A stretch of DNA of 64,000 nt from Streptomyces sp. Root1304 (GCF_001426405.1 NZ_LMEP01000022.1:208065-272064); one strand, 5' to 3'. Numbered from the stretch's first letter, positions 27,802 to 36,765 are shown. A program made the numbers and translations. The notes: generated by a model from the letters alone, not told the origin.

Positions 27802-28425
27802 ATGACCGCCCCCGCCGAACGCGCCGACGCCGCCCGCAATCGCCTCCGCATCCTCGACGCCGCCCGGCGCCGGCTCACGGCGGACGGCTCCGCCGAACTC
27901 TCCCTGGACGCCGTCGCGAAGGACGCCGGAGTGGGCGTCGGCACGGTCTACCGCCGCTTCCACAACAGGGCGGGGCTCGTCTACGCGCTCATCGAGGACA
28001 ACGAGAGCCGCTTCCAGGAGGAGTTCGCCCGCCGGGCGGAGGACGGGTCCCCGCCGGCGCGCGAACGGCTGCGGGCCTTCCTGCACGGCATGGCCGACCT
28101 CGTCGAGAACAACCGCGCCCTGCTGCTCCTCGCGGAGGCGAGCGTCCCGGCCGGGCGCTATCGCAGCGCCCCGTTCCGGCGGCACCACGAACAGGTCGTG
28201 GGCATGGTCGCGGAACTCGCGCCGGACGCGGACGCTGCCTATCTGGCCGACCTGCTCCTCATGGCGTACACACCCGGCCTGTTCGACTTCCAGCGCACCG
28301 ACCGGGGCTGGGACGTGGACCGGATCAAGCGCGGGCTCGACGCGCTGGTCGCCGGAATCGGAGCCGTCGGGGCCACCGGGGCCGGGGAATCCGGGGAACC
28401 AGCAGGACCGCCGCCGAGGCGATGA
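27802..28425 (+). CDS. TetR-family transcriptional regulator
   Basis: The 207-residue protein has the N-terminal helix-turn-helix RILDAARRRLTADGSAELSLDAVA and VGVGTVYRRFHNRAGLVYALI (about residues 14-67). The variable ligand domain includes FLHGMADLVENNRALLLLAEAS. It is the likely reader of the three CGGAG/CTCCG palindromes immediately upstream, repressing itself and the MarR-like gene. The last 24 residues (GATGAGESGEPAGPPPRR) are low-complexity and overlap the convergent small membrane protein by 101 bp. The true end of one of the two genes may therefore have drifted. The ligand is unknown. Confidence 0.94.
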   Translation: MTAPAERADAARNRLRILDAARRRLTADGSAELSLDAVAKDAGVGVGTVYRRFHNRAGLVYALIEDNESRFQEEFARRAEDGSPPARERLRAFLHGMADLVENNRALLLLAEASVPAGRYRSAPFRRHHEQVVGMVAELAPDADAAYLADLLLMAYTPGLFDFQRTDRGWDVDRIKRGLDALVAGIGAVGATGAGESGEPAGPPPRR

Positions 28426-28846
28426 ACAGCGCCGCCGTGAAGAGCAGCCAGCGCCCCAGGAACACGTCCGCGGGGAGACCCGTCGCCGCTGTGTAGTGGC
28501 CGACCCGGCGGAAGACGAGCGGCCAGTAGACGAGCAGCACCAGGCCCGAGAGGAAGGCCGGAACCCGCACGTGGTTGACGCCGAACCGCGCCCGCCGCGC
28601 CCCGCTCGTCGTGCCGTCCGCCCCTTCCCGGGGCGGGAACAGGAGCTGCACGGCACGGTCGGTCATCGCGTACAGCGGCAGCAGGACCAGGTCGTGCAGG
28701 AGGGCCGCGCCGACGAACCAGAGGGTCACCCCCCACGGGTCGCCCTGCAGAAGCCGCAGGCCCGCGTAGCCGGCCAGGGCGAAGGAGGCGAGTACGAGCA
28801 GCAGAGGGAGCGGCGTGTCCTCCTCCCGTCGGCGGAGCGCGCTCAC
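28325..28846 (-). CDS. Small integral membrane protein, Mo-oxidoreductase partner (copy 2)
   Basis: The 173-residue protein has about four TMs: LPLLLVLASFALAGYAGL, GVTLWFVGAALLHDLVLLP, VPAFLSGLVLLVYWPLVF and LFTAALFIASAAVLLVP. The tail is Arg/Pro-rich. The LLHDLVLLP motif parallels the copy-1 partner at 23942-24400. The GTG at 28846 overlaps the upstream oxidoreductase stop (GTGA), so it is co-translated. Its last 34 codons overlap the convergent TetR gene. Function is unknown; conserved pairing with the molybdoenzyme suggests a structural or electron-transfer partner in the cytoplasmic membrane. Confidence 0.77.
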   Translation of the reverse strand: MSALRRREEDTPLPLLLVLASFALAGYAGLRLLQGDPWGVTLWFVGAALLHDLVLLPLYAMTDRAVQLLFPPREGADGTTSGARRARFGVNHVRVPAFLSGLVLLVYWPLVFRRVGHYTAATGLPADVFLGRWLLFTAALFIASAAVLLVPRIPRPRWPRRLRFRRPARRARA

Positions 28847-30222
28847 GGCTGCTCCCCGAAGGTGAGACGGGCGACCCACTTGGTGTTGAGGACGCCCGGG
28901 GCGCCGGGGACGACGACCCGGGCCGGGTAGCCGTGGTCCTGGGAGAGGTCGGCGCCGTTGACCCGTACGGCGAGCAGCGAGCGGTGGTCCCGCACCTGGT
29001 TGTCACGCAGCGCCGCCACGCTGAACGGGCCCCCGCGCTGGACCGACTCCACCCGTACGTCCGGCGGATCGTCGTCGAGGCCGACCAGCGCGGCGAGGTC
29101 GACGAGCCGGACCCCGCTCCACAGCTGGTCCGGGGTGGACCACCCCTCCACACAGGCGATCGGCAGCGACGCCTCGTGCTGCGGCATCGCCAGCAGCGCC
29201 TCCCTGGTCAGGACGGCCTGCCGCCCCGCGCCGCGTACGGTGAGCCGCCACGCCGCTCCGACGTCGCTCGCCCGGATGCCTACCGAGCCCGCGGTCTTGT
29301 TGATCTGGAAGCCGTTCGGCCCCGAACCGGGTTCCTTCCCGCCGTGCGGGGCGAACAGCGCGGTCCTCCGCCACCAGCCGCCCATGCTCTGCCCGGCCGT
29401 CACCGCGAACAGCGCCAGCGACCCCAGACCGACCATGCCGACCGCGCCCCGGCGGGAGATCGTCGGTTCGGCCGGCCGGGGCGACACGAGCCCGGCGGCC
29501 TCCTCGCTCCCGGCGGCGGGCCGCGCCGCGTGTCCGGCCCGCACGGCCCGGAGCGCGCGCGGCAGCCTCAGTGTCACATGCACCACGAACGCCCCGATGA
29601 ACACCCAGGCACCGTAGAAGTGCAGGACGTAGAAGGAGCCCGGGAAGATGTAGTGCAGCTGGATGTTGAGGATGCCGGTGACGAACTCGAAGCCGGCCCC
29701 GCCCACCAGGAGCAGCAGCGACAGCCGTTCCAGCGCGTGGCCCGGCGACCGCACCGGCGGCCACGCGAAGAGCTTCGGGATGACGGACCACAGCTTCGCG
29801 AGGAGCACGGGCACCAGCACGATGCCGAGGACGACGTGCACGCCCTGGGTGAGCCGGTACAGCCAGTACGGCGAGGTCGGCCAGGAGAACAGGTAGAAGC
29901 CGAGCCACCCCTTGTCGGGCGTCTGGTCGTTCACCGCCGCGAGATCCGGGTTGTACGCGGCGTACGACAGGAGTCCCGTCACGAACAGGACCGTCACGCC
30001 GACGAGCAGGACCAGTCCGAACACGGCGGTCAGCCACGGCCCCCGCAGCGGGCTCCGCCAGAACTCCGGCCGGGAAGGACCGGGCGGAGGCCCCGTCGGC
30101 ACCACGGACTCCAGCACGATGCGCCACCGCCGTGGCCCCGGCCGCCCGTCCCCGGACGGTGCCGCGTCTCCCGTCTCCTCGCGCTCGCCGTCGTCGCTCG
30201 CAGCCACGGGAAACCTCCGCAC
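28843..30222 (-). CDS. Membrane molybdopterin-dependent oxidoreductase (copy 2)
   Basis: The 459-residue protein has a hydrophilic N-terminal 55 residues and a four-TM cytochrome-b-like part (62-220) with His129, His201 and His215 as potential haem ligands. A twin-arginine-like SRRGAVGMVGLG (256-267) follows, then a SUOX-type molybdopterin domain with the expected Mo ligand Cys357 in LPIACVEGWS, SQDHGYPARVVVPG and TKWVARLTF. KLFAWPPVRSPGHALERLS is nearly the same as in copy 1 at 24397-25539. It is 85 bp downstream of the decarboxylase-like gene and may belong to that operon. The electron acceptor is probably menaquinone; the substrate is unknown. Confidence 0.88.
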   Translation of the reverse strand: MRRFPVAASDDGEREETGDAAPSGDGRPGPRRWRIVLESVVPTGPPPGPSRPEFWRSPLRGPWLTAVFGLVLLVGVTVLFVTGLLSYAAYNPDLAAVNDQTPDKGWLGFYLFSWPTSPYWLYRLTQGVHVVLGIVLVPVLLAKLWSVIPKLFAWPPVRSPGHALERLSLLLLVGGAGFEFVTGILNIQLHYIFPGSFYVLHFYGAWVFIGAFVVHVTLRLPRALRAVRAGHAARPAAGSEEAAGLVSPRPAEPTISRRGAVGMVGLGSLALFAVTAGQSMGGWWRRTALFAPHGGKEPGSGPNGFQINKTAGSVGIRASDVGAAWRLTVRGAGRQAVLTREALLAMPQHEASLPIACVEGWSTPDQLWSGVRLVDLAALVGLDDDPPDVRVESVQRGGPFSVAALRDNQVRDHRSLLAVRVNGADLSQDHGYPARVVVPGAPGVLNTKWVARLTFGEQP

Positions 30223-30307
30223 GTACCGGCCTCATCGGATGTCCCCCGCCGAGGAGAACATGCCGCACCCGAACGCCGAAGACCCCCGTGACACGCCACA
30301 CGGCCGG

Positions 30308-31213
30308 TCAGCCACCCAGGTAGTAGGGCCGGTTGTGCGCGGCGACGGGCGGCGACTGGTAGCTCCACGCACCCACGGCCGGAGCGCCGCCGAGCAGCCG
30401 CTCCAGGTCCCGGCCGACGTCGGCGCCCGCGTCGAGGACGGTCAGCCGGGCGCGATCGGATGCCCTGTGTCGCTCTCGGCCGGACGCCCGGTCGTGCGCC
30501 GGCTCGGATGCTGGGTCGGGCGCTCCGTCGGCGAGGGAGTGCCAGGTGTAGGGGGCGTAGACGTTCATGGGGCCGGCCAGCGCCCGTCCTTCCTCGTCCG
30601 TGCCGTATCCCGTGATGGGCGTGTTGTTCACCGGCGCGCCCCAGAGGTTCGTGAGGTCGGCTTCGAGGGAGAAGAGCGCGGTGCTGCCGCGCCGGAGTTC
30701 GCCCTGGGGGCTGAGTTCGGCGCTCCGGCAGGTCACCTGCCAGTCCTGGGCCTCGGGGCCGTTGAGGGAGGGCATCGTCGCCTCGAACCAGGCGGGGTAC
30801 TTGGGTTCGGCGTAGAGCCGGCGGCCGGCGTCGATGGCGAGCGGGTTGTCGCACAGCACGTGGATGCGGGCGATGCCGAGCAGTTTGGTCTGGTCGTGGC
30901 CCTGCGCGTAGTCGGCGTAGGACACCTCGGGCAGTCGCCCGGCGGCGGCGGACGGGTAGGCGACGAGGTTGACCTCGATCTCCTGGGTGACTCCGGCGCC
31001 GGACCGGTACTGGGCGAAGTAGAGCTGGAAGTTGACCGAGAGCAGGGCCCGTCCGCCGAAGTCGGCGGCGCTGAGCGCCGGGTGGTGCTTGGCGAGGATC
31101 TCGCGGGCGGGTTCGGGGTCGACGAGGAAGTCCAGGCCGATGTTGTGCAGGGCGCCGTAGTGGAAGGGCAGTTGGTACGGCGCCGCCACCGGCGGCAGGG
31201 GAAGCGGGCTCAT
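30308..31213 (-). CDS. Acetoacetate-decarboxylase-like protein
   Basis: The 301-residue protein lacks signal or TM segments. HNIGLDFLVDPEPAREILAKHHPAL, FQLYFAQYRSGAGVTQEIEVNLVAY and the late MNVYAPYTWHSL resemble the acetoacetate decarboxylase superfamily fold. The Schiff-base Lys of true ADC is not clear; KLLGIARIHV and EPKYPAWFEAT contain the only central lysines. Residues 230-262 are a charged low-complexity insert. The ATG overlaps the GMC oxidoreductase stop (ATGA), so it is the third gene of that operon. A role in processing the oxidised product is an inference from position. Confidence 0.6.
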   Translation of the reverse strand: MSPLPLPPVAAPYQLPFHYGALHNIGLDFLVDPEPAREILAKHHPALSAADFGGRALLSVNFQLYFAQYRSGAGVTQEIEVNLVAYPSAAAGRLPEVSYADYAQGHDQTKLLGIARIHVLCDNPLAIDAGRRLYAEPKYPAWFEATMPSLNGPEAQDWQVTCRSAELSPQGELRRGSTALFSLEADLTNLWGAPVNNTPITGYGTDEEGRALAGPMNVYAPYTWHSLADGAPDPASEPAHDRASGRERHRASDRARLTVLDAGADVGRDLERLLGGAPAVGAWSYQSPPVAAHNRPYYLGG

Positions 31214-33147
31214 GACGCGGCTCCGGAAGGGTCGGCGGGCCGGGGGCTCCGGCGGATGGTCTCCTGACCGTCGGACGGCCCCGTGCCCGGGCCACCGGCG
31301 GCGGGCGAGGCGGTGGCCGTCAGAACGGCGGGCGTGTGCCGCGCGGTCAGGTCGGTCTCGATGCGTTCGGCGGTGCGCAGGGCCAGGGCGGCCATGGTCA
31401 GGGTGGGGTTGGAGGTGGCGAGCGAGGGCATGCTGCCGCAGCCGACCGCGTAGAGCCCGGGATGGTCCCAGCAGCGCTGCCAGTGGTCGACGACCGAGGT
31501 GTCGGGGCTGTCTCCCATGAGGTGGGTACCTCCGGCGTGGCCCGCGCCCCGGAACGCGTACGACCGGCCCCGGTGGGTGAAGCTCCCGGGCCGGCCGGGG
31601 GCGTGGTCGGTGTGGTCCTCCGCGCCCAGCAGCGCGAAGATCTGGTCGGACACCTCCCGCGCCGCCGCGAAGCCCTCCTTGACGTGGTCGGAGAGGTCGT
31701 ACGACACGACGGGGCGCGGCAGCCCCAGCGCGTCACGGCGCTCCGGGTCGAGGGTGACCCGGTTGGCGGGGTCCGCCTCCTGTTCGATCTCGAACTGCAG
31801 GGCGAACTGGCGGCCCACCCGGTCGCGCAGGGCCGTCCGCAGCGCGGGCCCGTACAGCCGGCGGCCGTCCGCGCCGCCGCACACCAGGGCCGCCACGTCC
31901 GCGCCGGTGCCTCCGGTCGCCCACACCCAACCCCAGTTCCCGATCTCGACGCGGAACGGGGCGTGCCGTGCGCGGGAGGGACCGAAGCGGAACCCTTCGA
32001 GGCCCGAGGTGGAGCCCGGCCCCCGGTAGGGGCCGACCTGTTCCGGCATCAGCCCCCAGGTCAGCAGCACCGGGTGGTCCATCAGGTTGCGGCCGACCTG
32101 GCCGCTGCGGTCGGCGAGGCCGGAGAGCAACAGCAGTCGGGCGTTCTCGACGGCGTGGGCGGCGAGCACCACGACGTCCGCGTCCACGCGGTGGCGGGTG
32201 GTCCCCCGCGTGTACGAGAGGTACTCGACGCCGGTGGCGCGTCCGGTGCCGTCGACCAGCACCCGGCTCACGACGGCTCGGTCGACGAGCGTCACCGACG
32301 GGCCCCAGCGCGCCTGGGTGCGCAGCGGGGTGTACTTGGCCCGCGCGGGACAGACGGGGATGCAGCTGGCATGCCCTTCACAGGGGCGGTGCCCACCGTC
32401 GTGGCGGGCTCCCGCCCCACCGTCGTGGCGGGTGCCCGGCCCGCGCTCGTAGGCGGCGTTGACGGTGCCGTTGCGGCCGTGCGGTGTCCCCACCACCCGT
32501 AACGCGACCCGTTCCCCGGCCACCGGGTCCGTGACCGACCGGCCGTCCAGGCGGCCCGCGATCACCGTGTCGAGGTGGCTCGGCGGCAGGGCGTGCATCG
32601 GGAAGACGTACTCCTCGGGGAACGGCAGTCCCACGTGCTCGCGCTGTTCGGCGACATCGGCGGCGACGCCGATCTCCCGCTCCGCCGCCCGGTAGTACGG
32701 CTCCAGGTCCCCGTAGCCGAGGGGCCAGCCCCGGCCGTAGCCGAACAGGTCGGTACGGAAGTCCTCCGGGTGCATCCGGGGTGTCAGCCCCGTCCAGACG
32801 TTCCCGGTGCCGCCGTTCACCCTGATGTACGTGCTGGAGTACGGCAGCGGGCCGCGCTGGATCAGATGGCCGTCCCCGCCCGCTCCGGCACCGAGGTCGG
32901 TGACCTCCGGCCAGGCGGCCGCGGGGTGCGGCACATAAGGCGAGCCGGGCACCTTCGCCGTCGCCGCCAGATAGGTGTCCACCGCGTCGGTGTGACCGCG
33001 CTCGGCGTCCCGGGCGCTCGCCCCGGCCTCCAGGACGAGCACGCGCCGTCCTGCCGCGCCGAGGCTGTGCGCCACGAGCGTCCCCGCGAAGCCGCCGCCG
33101 ACGACGATCACGTCGTAGTGCGGGGGGATCGGTCCGGAGGAGGTCAT
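31210..33147 (-). CDS. GMC-family FAD oxidoreductase
   Basis: The 645-residue protein has the FAD motif VIVVGGGFAGTLVAHSLG and LVLEAG near the N-terminus, and GNVWTGLTPRMHPEDF. The Cys-rich HASCIPVCPARAKYTP resembles polyol/gluconate dehydrogenase large subunits. The GMC C-terminal block is GAGHAGGTHLMGDSPDTSVVD, with NPTLTMAALALRTAE near the end. Such enzymes oxidise sugars, polyols or alcohols and pass electrons to a partner. The upstream gene encodes the sorbitol-dehydrogenase-type small subunit. The ATG at 33147 has GGAGG 7 bp upstream and overlaps that stop. A His/Gly repeat of about 20 residues sits near residue 265. Confidence 0.9.
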   Translation of the reverse strand: MTSSGPIPPHYDVIVVGGGFAGTLVAHSLGAAGRRVLVLEAGASARDAERGHTDAVDTYLAATAKVPGSPYVPHPAAAWPEVTDLGAGAGGDGHLIQRGPLPYSSTYIRVNGGTGNVWTGLTPRMHPEDFRTDLFGYGRGWPLGYGDLEPYYRAAEREIGVAADVAEQREHVGLPFPEEYVFPMHALPPSHLDTVIAGRLDGRSVTDPVAGERVALRVVGTPHGRNGTVNAAYERGPGTRHDGGAGARHDGGHRPCEGHASCIPVCPARAKYTPLRTQARWGPSVTLVDRAVVSRVLVDGTGRATGVEYLSYTRGTTRHRVDADVVVLAAHAVENARLLLLSGLADRSGQVGRNLMDHPVLLTWGLMPEQVGPYRGPGSTSGLEGFRFGPSRARHAPFRVEIGNWGWVWATGGTGADVAALVCGGADGRRLYGPALRTALRDRVGRQFALQFEIEQEADPANRVTLDPERRDALGLPRPVVSYDLSDHVKEGFAAAREVSDQIFALLGAEDHTDHAPGRPGSFTHRGRSYAFRGAGHAGGTHLMGDSPDTSVVDHWQRCWDHPGLYAVGCGSMPSLATSNPTLTMAALALRTAERIETDLTARHTPAVLTATASPAAGGPGTGPSDGQETIRRSPRPADPSGAAS

Positions 33148-33608
33148 CGGAACACCTCCGACCCCGCGGCCCCGCCCGGTTTCTCCGCCCAGCTCCCGAA
33201 GCCCTGGGGCGCCGCGCCGGGCGCCCGGCCGCCGAAGGTCCGCCACACGAGCCCCTCGGCGTACGCCCGTGCGGAGACCAGGAAGGCGGCCTCGCCCGCG
33301 AGCCCCGGCCACACGCCGGTGTACCAGAGGCGGGTGATCGCCTCGGCCAGCTCCGCCACGTCGGGCGGGACGGGGTCACCCGGGCTCTCACCCGCGGACT
33401 CCCCCACCGGCTCGGAAGCGAACGCCCCCTCGGCCGCCGCCGCGACGAGCCGCTCGTACTCCTCGGCTGTCGCGTGCGTCCGCAGGACGTCCCGGTAGGC
33501 GTCCACCATTCCGGTGGCCCGTAACTCCCTCGTGTCGAAGCCCGTCAACTCCACGGACAGCTCCACGAACTCGTCCTTCGTCCCGCTCTGTCGCACCGGT
33601 CCAGGCAC
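33144..33608 (-). CDS. Sorbitol/gluconate dehydrogenase small-subunit-like protein
   Basis: The 154-residue protein begins with GTG after GGGGAGG at 5 bp. FVELSVELTGFDTRELRATG, then AEAITRLWYTGVW and AYAEGLVWRTFGGR with a closing FGSWAEKPG, match the plan of the FAD-SLDH small subunit that accompanies GMC-type membrane dehydrogenases. No twin-arginine signal is seen, unlike typical gluconate dehydrogenase subunit 3, so the complex may act in the cytoplasm or on the inner membrane face. It is the first gene of an overlapping three-gene operon with the GMC and decarboxylase-like genes. Confidence 0.75.
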   Translation of the reverse strand: MPGPVRQSGTKDEFVELSVELTGFDTRELRATGMVDAYRDVLRTHATAEEYERLVAAAAEGAFASEPVGESAGESPGDPVPPDVAELAEAITRLWYTGVWPGLAGEAAFLVSARAYAEGLVWRTFGGRAPGAAPQGFGSWAEKPGGAAGSEVFR

Positions 33609-33867
33609 GTCAGCCTCCCCCCGTCGGCCTCTGAAACACCCATGGAATCAGGCGAAGCGGATGGCGGCCACGGTTGATCCGCCACTCCACCCGAACGTGT
33701 GGAGCCCTCCTCCGCAAACCCGTTCGGGAGCGATTGGCGAGTTCCCGCCGGTGTGGTGGGGCACCGCCGCGTTCCCGGCCCTTCGCGCCCGAAAACGCTT
33801 GGACCGGGCGGCGCCGCTCGCGGGAGACTCCGTCTTCATCTGACGGTCCGACAACACAGGGTTGGGC

Positions 33868-35730
33868 ATGGAATCCCCTGAATCATGCGAATCATCTGAA
33901 TCACCGGAAAAACCCGAGGGGTTGCCGAGCAAGGGCTCGGTGACCCTCGCCCTCCGCTGCTACGGGCGGGAACTGCTCCGGCTCCGGCTGCTGACCGCCC
34001 CGGCACTGCTGCTGCCCGCGCTCGGCAACATCGGCATCAACTACATCGCCCCGCTGATCGTCGCCAAGCTCGTCGGCCGGATCGCCGGGGGCGGGGCTTC
34101 CTCGGCGATCGGCCCGATGCTGCCGTACGTCCTCGGCTTCGCCGGCGTCCTGCTCCTCTCCGAGGCTCTGTGGCGGGTCGGTCTGCACTGCCTCAACCGC
34201 CTCGACGCACGCGGCATCGAGAACCTCTACGTGATCGGGATGGACGAACTCTTCGCCAAGGACGCCGCCTTCTTCCACGACAACTTCGCCGGATCGCTGA
34301 CCAAACGGGTCCTCAGCTTCGCCTCCCGCTTCGAGGACGTCGTCGACACGCTCACGTTCTCCGTCATGGGCAGCTTCGTACCGCTGCTGTTCGCGTCGGT
34401 GGTGCTGTGGCAGTACGACCCGCTGCTCGTGGCCGGGCTGCTCGTGCTGATCACCTTCACCGGGGTACTGGTGACACCCCTGATCCGTCGCCGCCAGCGG
34501 CTCGTGGCCCAGCGCGAGAAGGCCATCGCCCGGGTCTCGGGCCATGTCGCCGACAGCCTGATGAACATGGACACGGTGCGGGCCTTCGCCGCAGAGGAAC
34601 GGGAGGCCGCCGAACACCGCTCCCGGGTCGCGGAGTCCCGTCGCCTCACGCTGCGTTCCTGGGACTACGGCAACCTGAAGATCGACACGCTGGTCGCCCC
34701 GATGTCGGTGCTGACCAACGTGCTCGGTCTCGTCCTCGCCCTCGGTCTGGGCGCGGCGGACCACGGGGTGGAAGTGGTCATCGTGGCGTTCACGTACTAC
34801 GCCAACGCCACCCGGATCATGTTCGAGTTCAACCAGATCTACCGGCGTCTGGAGAGCTCGATGACGGAGGCGGCGCAGTTCACCGAGCTGCTGCTCGATC
34901 CGCCCACCGTGCTCGACCCGGTGTCGCCGGAACCGCTCCTGGGCAAGGAGGCCGACGTCCGCTTCGAGGGCGTGACCTTCGCGCACGGCGGCGGGAACCC
35001 GCTCTTCGACGGCCTCGACCTGGACGTGCCGAGCGGGGCCAGGATCGGGCTCGTCGGCCGGTCCGGCGGCGGCAAGACGACACTGAGCCGGCTGTTGCTC
35101 CGGATGACGGACGTGGACGGCGGCCGCATCCTGATCGGCGGGCAGGACATCAGCAGAATGCGCCAGACCGACCTGCGCGGCCTGATCGCCTACGTCCCCC
35201 AGGACCCGGTGATGTTCCACCGGACCCTGCGGGAGAACATCGCGTTCGCCCGGCCGGACGCCTCCGAGGCCGAGGTGCGCCGGGCGGCCGAGGCTGCCCA
35301 CGTGACGGAGTTCGCCGACGCGCTCCCCGACGGCTTCGACACCATGGTGGGCGAGCGCGGGGTGAAGCTGTCCGGCGGGCAGCGCCAGCGGGTCGCCCTC
35401 GCCCGGGCGATCCTGCGCGACGCGCCGATCCTGCTGCTCGACGAGGCGACCAGCGCGCTGGACTCCGAGAGCGAGATCCTCGTCCAGGACGCGCTGTGGC
35501 GGCTGATGGACGGCCGGACGGCGCTCGTGGTGGCCCACCGGCTGAGCACGGTGGCGTCGATGGACCGGCTGGTCGTCCTCGACCGCGGCCGGATCGTCGA
35601 GCAGGGAACGCATCAGGAGCTGCTCGACGCCGAGGGTTCGTACGCGAAGCTGTGGCAGCACCAGTCGGGCGGCTTCCTCGACGAGACGCCCACGGACGAC
35701 ACTCCGGCGGGCGCGGCGGAACTGCGCTGA
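33868..35730 (+). CDS. ABC transporter, fused permease and ATPase
   Basis: The half-transporter of about 620 residues is probably a homodimeric exporter. TMs fill residues 35-320. The ATPase has Walker A GRSGGGKTTLS (Lys403), Q-loop YVPQDPVMF, signature LSGGQRQR (about 501) and Walker B ILLLDEATSALD, all intact. The first 18 residues (MESPESCESSESPEKPEG) are encoded by near-identical 9-bp units in an AT-richer patch, an unusual acidic-serine leader. The start is the ATG at 33868; an in-frame TTG lies two codons upstream. The cargo is unknown. It is divergent from the SLDH operon across 259 bp and convergent with the BrkB-like gene. Confidence 0.92.
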   Translation: MESPESCESSESPEKPEGLPSKGSVTLALRCYGRELLRLRLLTAPALLLPALGNIGINYIAPLIVAKLVGRIAGGGASSAIGPMLPYVLGFAGVLLLSEALWRVGLHCLNRLDARGIENLYVIGMDELFAKDAAFFHDNFAGSLTKRVLSFASRFEDVVDTLTFSVMGSFVPLLFASVVLWQYDPLLVAGLLVLITFTGVLVTPLIRRRQRLVAQREKAIARVSGHVADSLMNMDTVRAFAAEEREAAEHRSRVAESRRLTLRSWDYGNLKIDTLVAPMSVLTNVLGLVLALGLGAADHGVEVVIVAFTYYANATRIMFEFNQIYRRLESSMTEAAQFTELLLDPPTVLDPVSPEPLLGKEADVRFEGVTFAHGGGNPLFDGLDLDVPSGARIGLVGRSGGGKTTLSRLLLRMTDVDGGRILIGGQDISRMRQTDLRGLIAYVPQDPVMFHRTLRENIAFARPDASEAEVRRAAEAAHVTEFADALPDGFDTMVGERGVKLSGGQRQRVALARAILRDAPILLLDEATSALDSESEILVQDALWRLMDGRTALVVAHRLSTVASMDRLVVLDRGRIVEQGTHQELLDAEGSYAKLWQHQSGGFLDETPTDDTPAGAAELR

Positions 35731-35778
35731 CCGGCACGCCCCCGGGTCCGCCGGGCCCGGGGTCGTGGCATCCGCCAG

Positions 35779-36744
35779 CTACGGGGGCGCGCCCGGCCCG
35801 GGGCCTGGTCCCGGATCCGGTACCGGTACCGGGCCGGGTCCCGGATCCGGCCCCGCCCCCGTCCCTGCCCCGGGACCTGACCCCGGCCCCGCCTCCGGGC
35901 CTGACGCAAGACCCGCCTCCGTCCCCAAATACCGGCTCAGCGTCGGCTCCCGCGCCAGGACCGCTCCGATCGTGAACGCGAACGTGAGCGCCGCGCACAT
36001 CACGATCAGCCAGGACAGCAGCGTGAACACGAGTCCCAGGGACCCGTACGCCTCCAGCGCCCTGTTCAGCGCGTTCGGTACGTAGAGGGGGGCCGTCAGC
36101 CCGAGCGCGGTGGTGGCGGCGGCCGCCAGCAGGGCGCCGGGGAGCAGCGGCAGCCAGGCCACCCGTTTGGCGAGCAGCAGGTGCTGCGTCCAGAGCCAGA
36201 CTCCCGCGCTGACCAGGAAGTACAGCGGAAACCCCACCCAGCCTCCCGCGCCGAATCCGTCCCGGACGGGGCCCTGGAGGAGGACCACCATGAGCAGGGC
36301 GAGCAGCCAGACCAGCCATCGCCAGGCCGCGATCCGCGTCTTCGACTTGGGCAGCTGCCAGGCCCGTTCGCAGACCCTCGCCATGGCTCTGCTGAAGCTG
36401 GTCGCCGACACCAGTGCCAGGACCACCCCCACCGCGCCGCTGGTGTCGCGCAGGGTGCCGCCGGCCGTGCTGTCCAGGACGCGCTGCAGTTCCTGGTCCG
36501 AGGGGCCGCTCAGTCCGAAGATGGCCCGCAGGGAGGCCAGGAGCTGGTCGCGTACGCCGTGCGGCGCGAACGCGGCCACGGCGAACAGGAGCGGCACTGC
36601 GGCCAGGAACGCCTGCGCGGCCAGCCGGGTGCCCGCGTCCAGCAGGTTGCCCGAGGCCAGCCTGCCGACCAGCTCGGTGAGGACGGGGAACCGGCGCTCG
36701 GCCCCCGTCCACACGCCCCGCATCCGGGCCACCCATGCCCTCAC
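35779..36744 (-). CDS. YihY/BrkB-family membrane protein
   Basis: The 321-residue polytopic protein has about six TMs. The family core is NLLDAGTRLAAQAFLAAVPLLFA, SATSFSRAMARVCERAWQLP and PNALNRALEAYGSLGLVFTLLSWL. Despite the old RNase BN and virulence-factor labels, the function is unsettled (possibly a transporter or lipid-related). The C-terminal 45 residues are a Gly-Pro-Ala repeat tail (GPGSGPGAGTGAGPDPGPG) encoded by a GC microsatellite, probably cytoplasmic and disordered. The GTG start is 21 bp after the ClC stop, so the two genes form an operon. Confidence 0.88.
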   Translation of the reverse strand: MRAWVARMRGVWTGAERRFPVLTELVGRLASGNLLDAGTRLAAQAFLAAVPLLFAVAAFAPHGVRDQLLASLRAIFGLSGPSDQELQRVLDSTAGGTLRDTSGAVGVVLALVSATSFSRAMARVCERAWQLPKSKTRIAAWRWLVWLLALLMVVLLQGPVRDGFGAGGWVGFPLYFLVSAGVWLWTQHLLLAKRVAWLPLLPGALLAAAATTALGLTAPLYVPNALNRALEAYGSLGLVFTLLSWLIVMCAALTFAFTIGAVLAREPTLSRYLGTEAGLASGPEAGPGSGPGAGTGAGPDPGPGPVPVPDPGPGPGPGAPP

Positions 36745-36765
36745 GTCTCCGCTCCCCCGGCCTGT

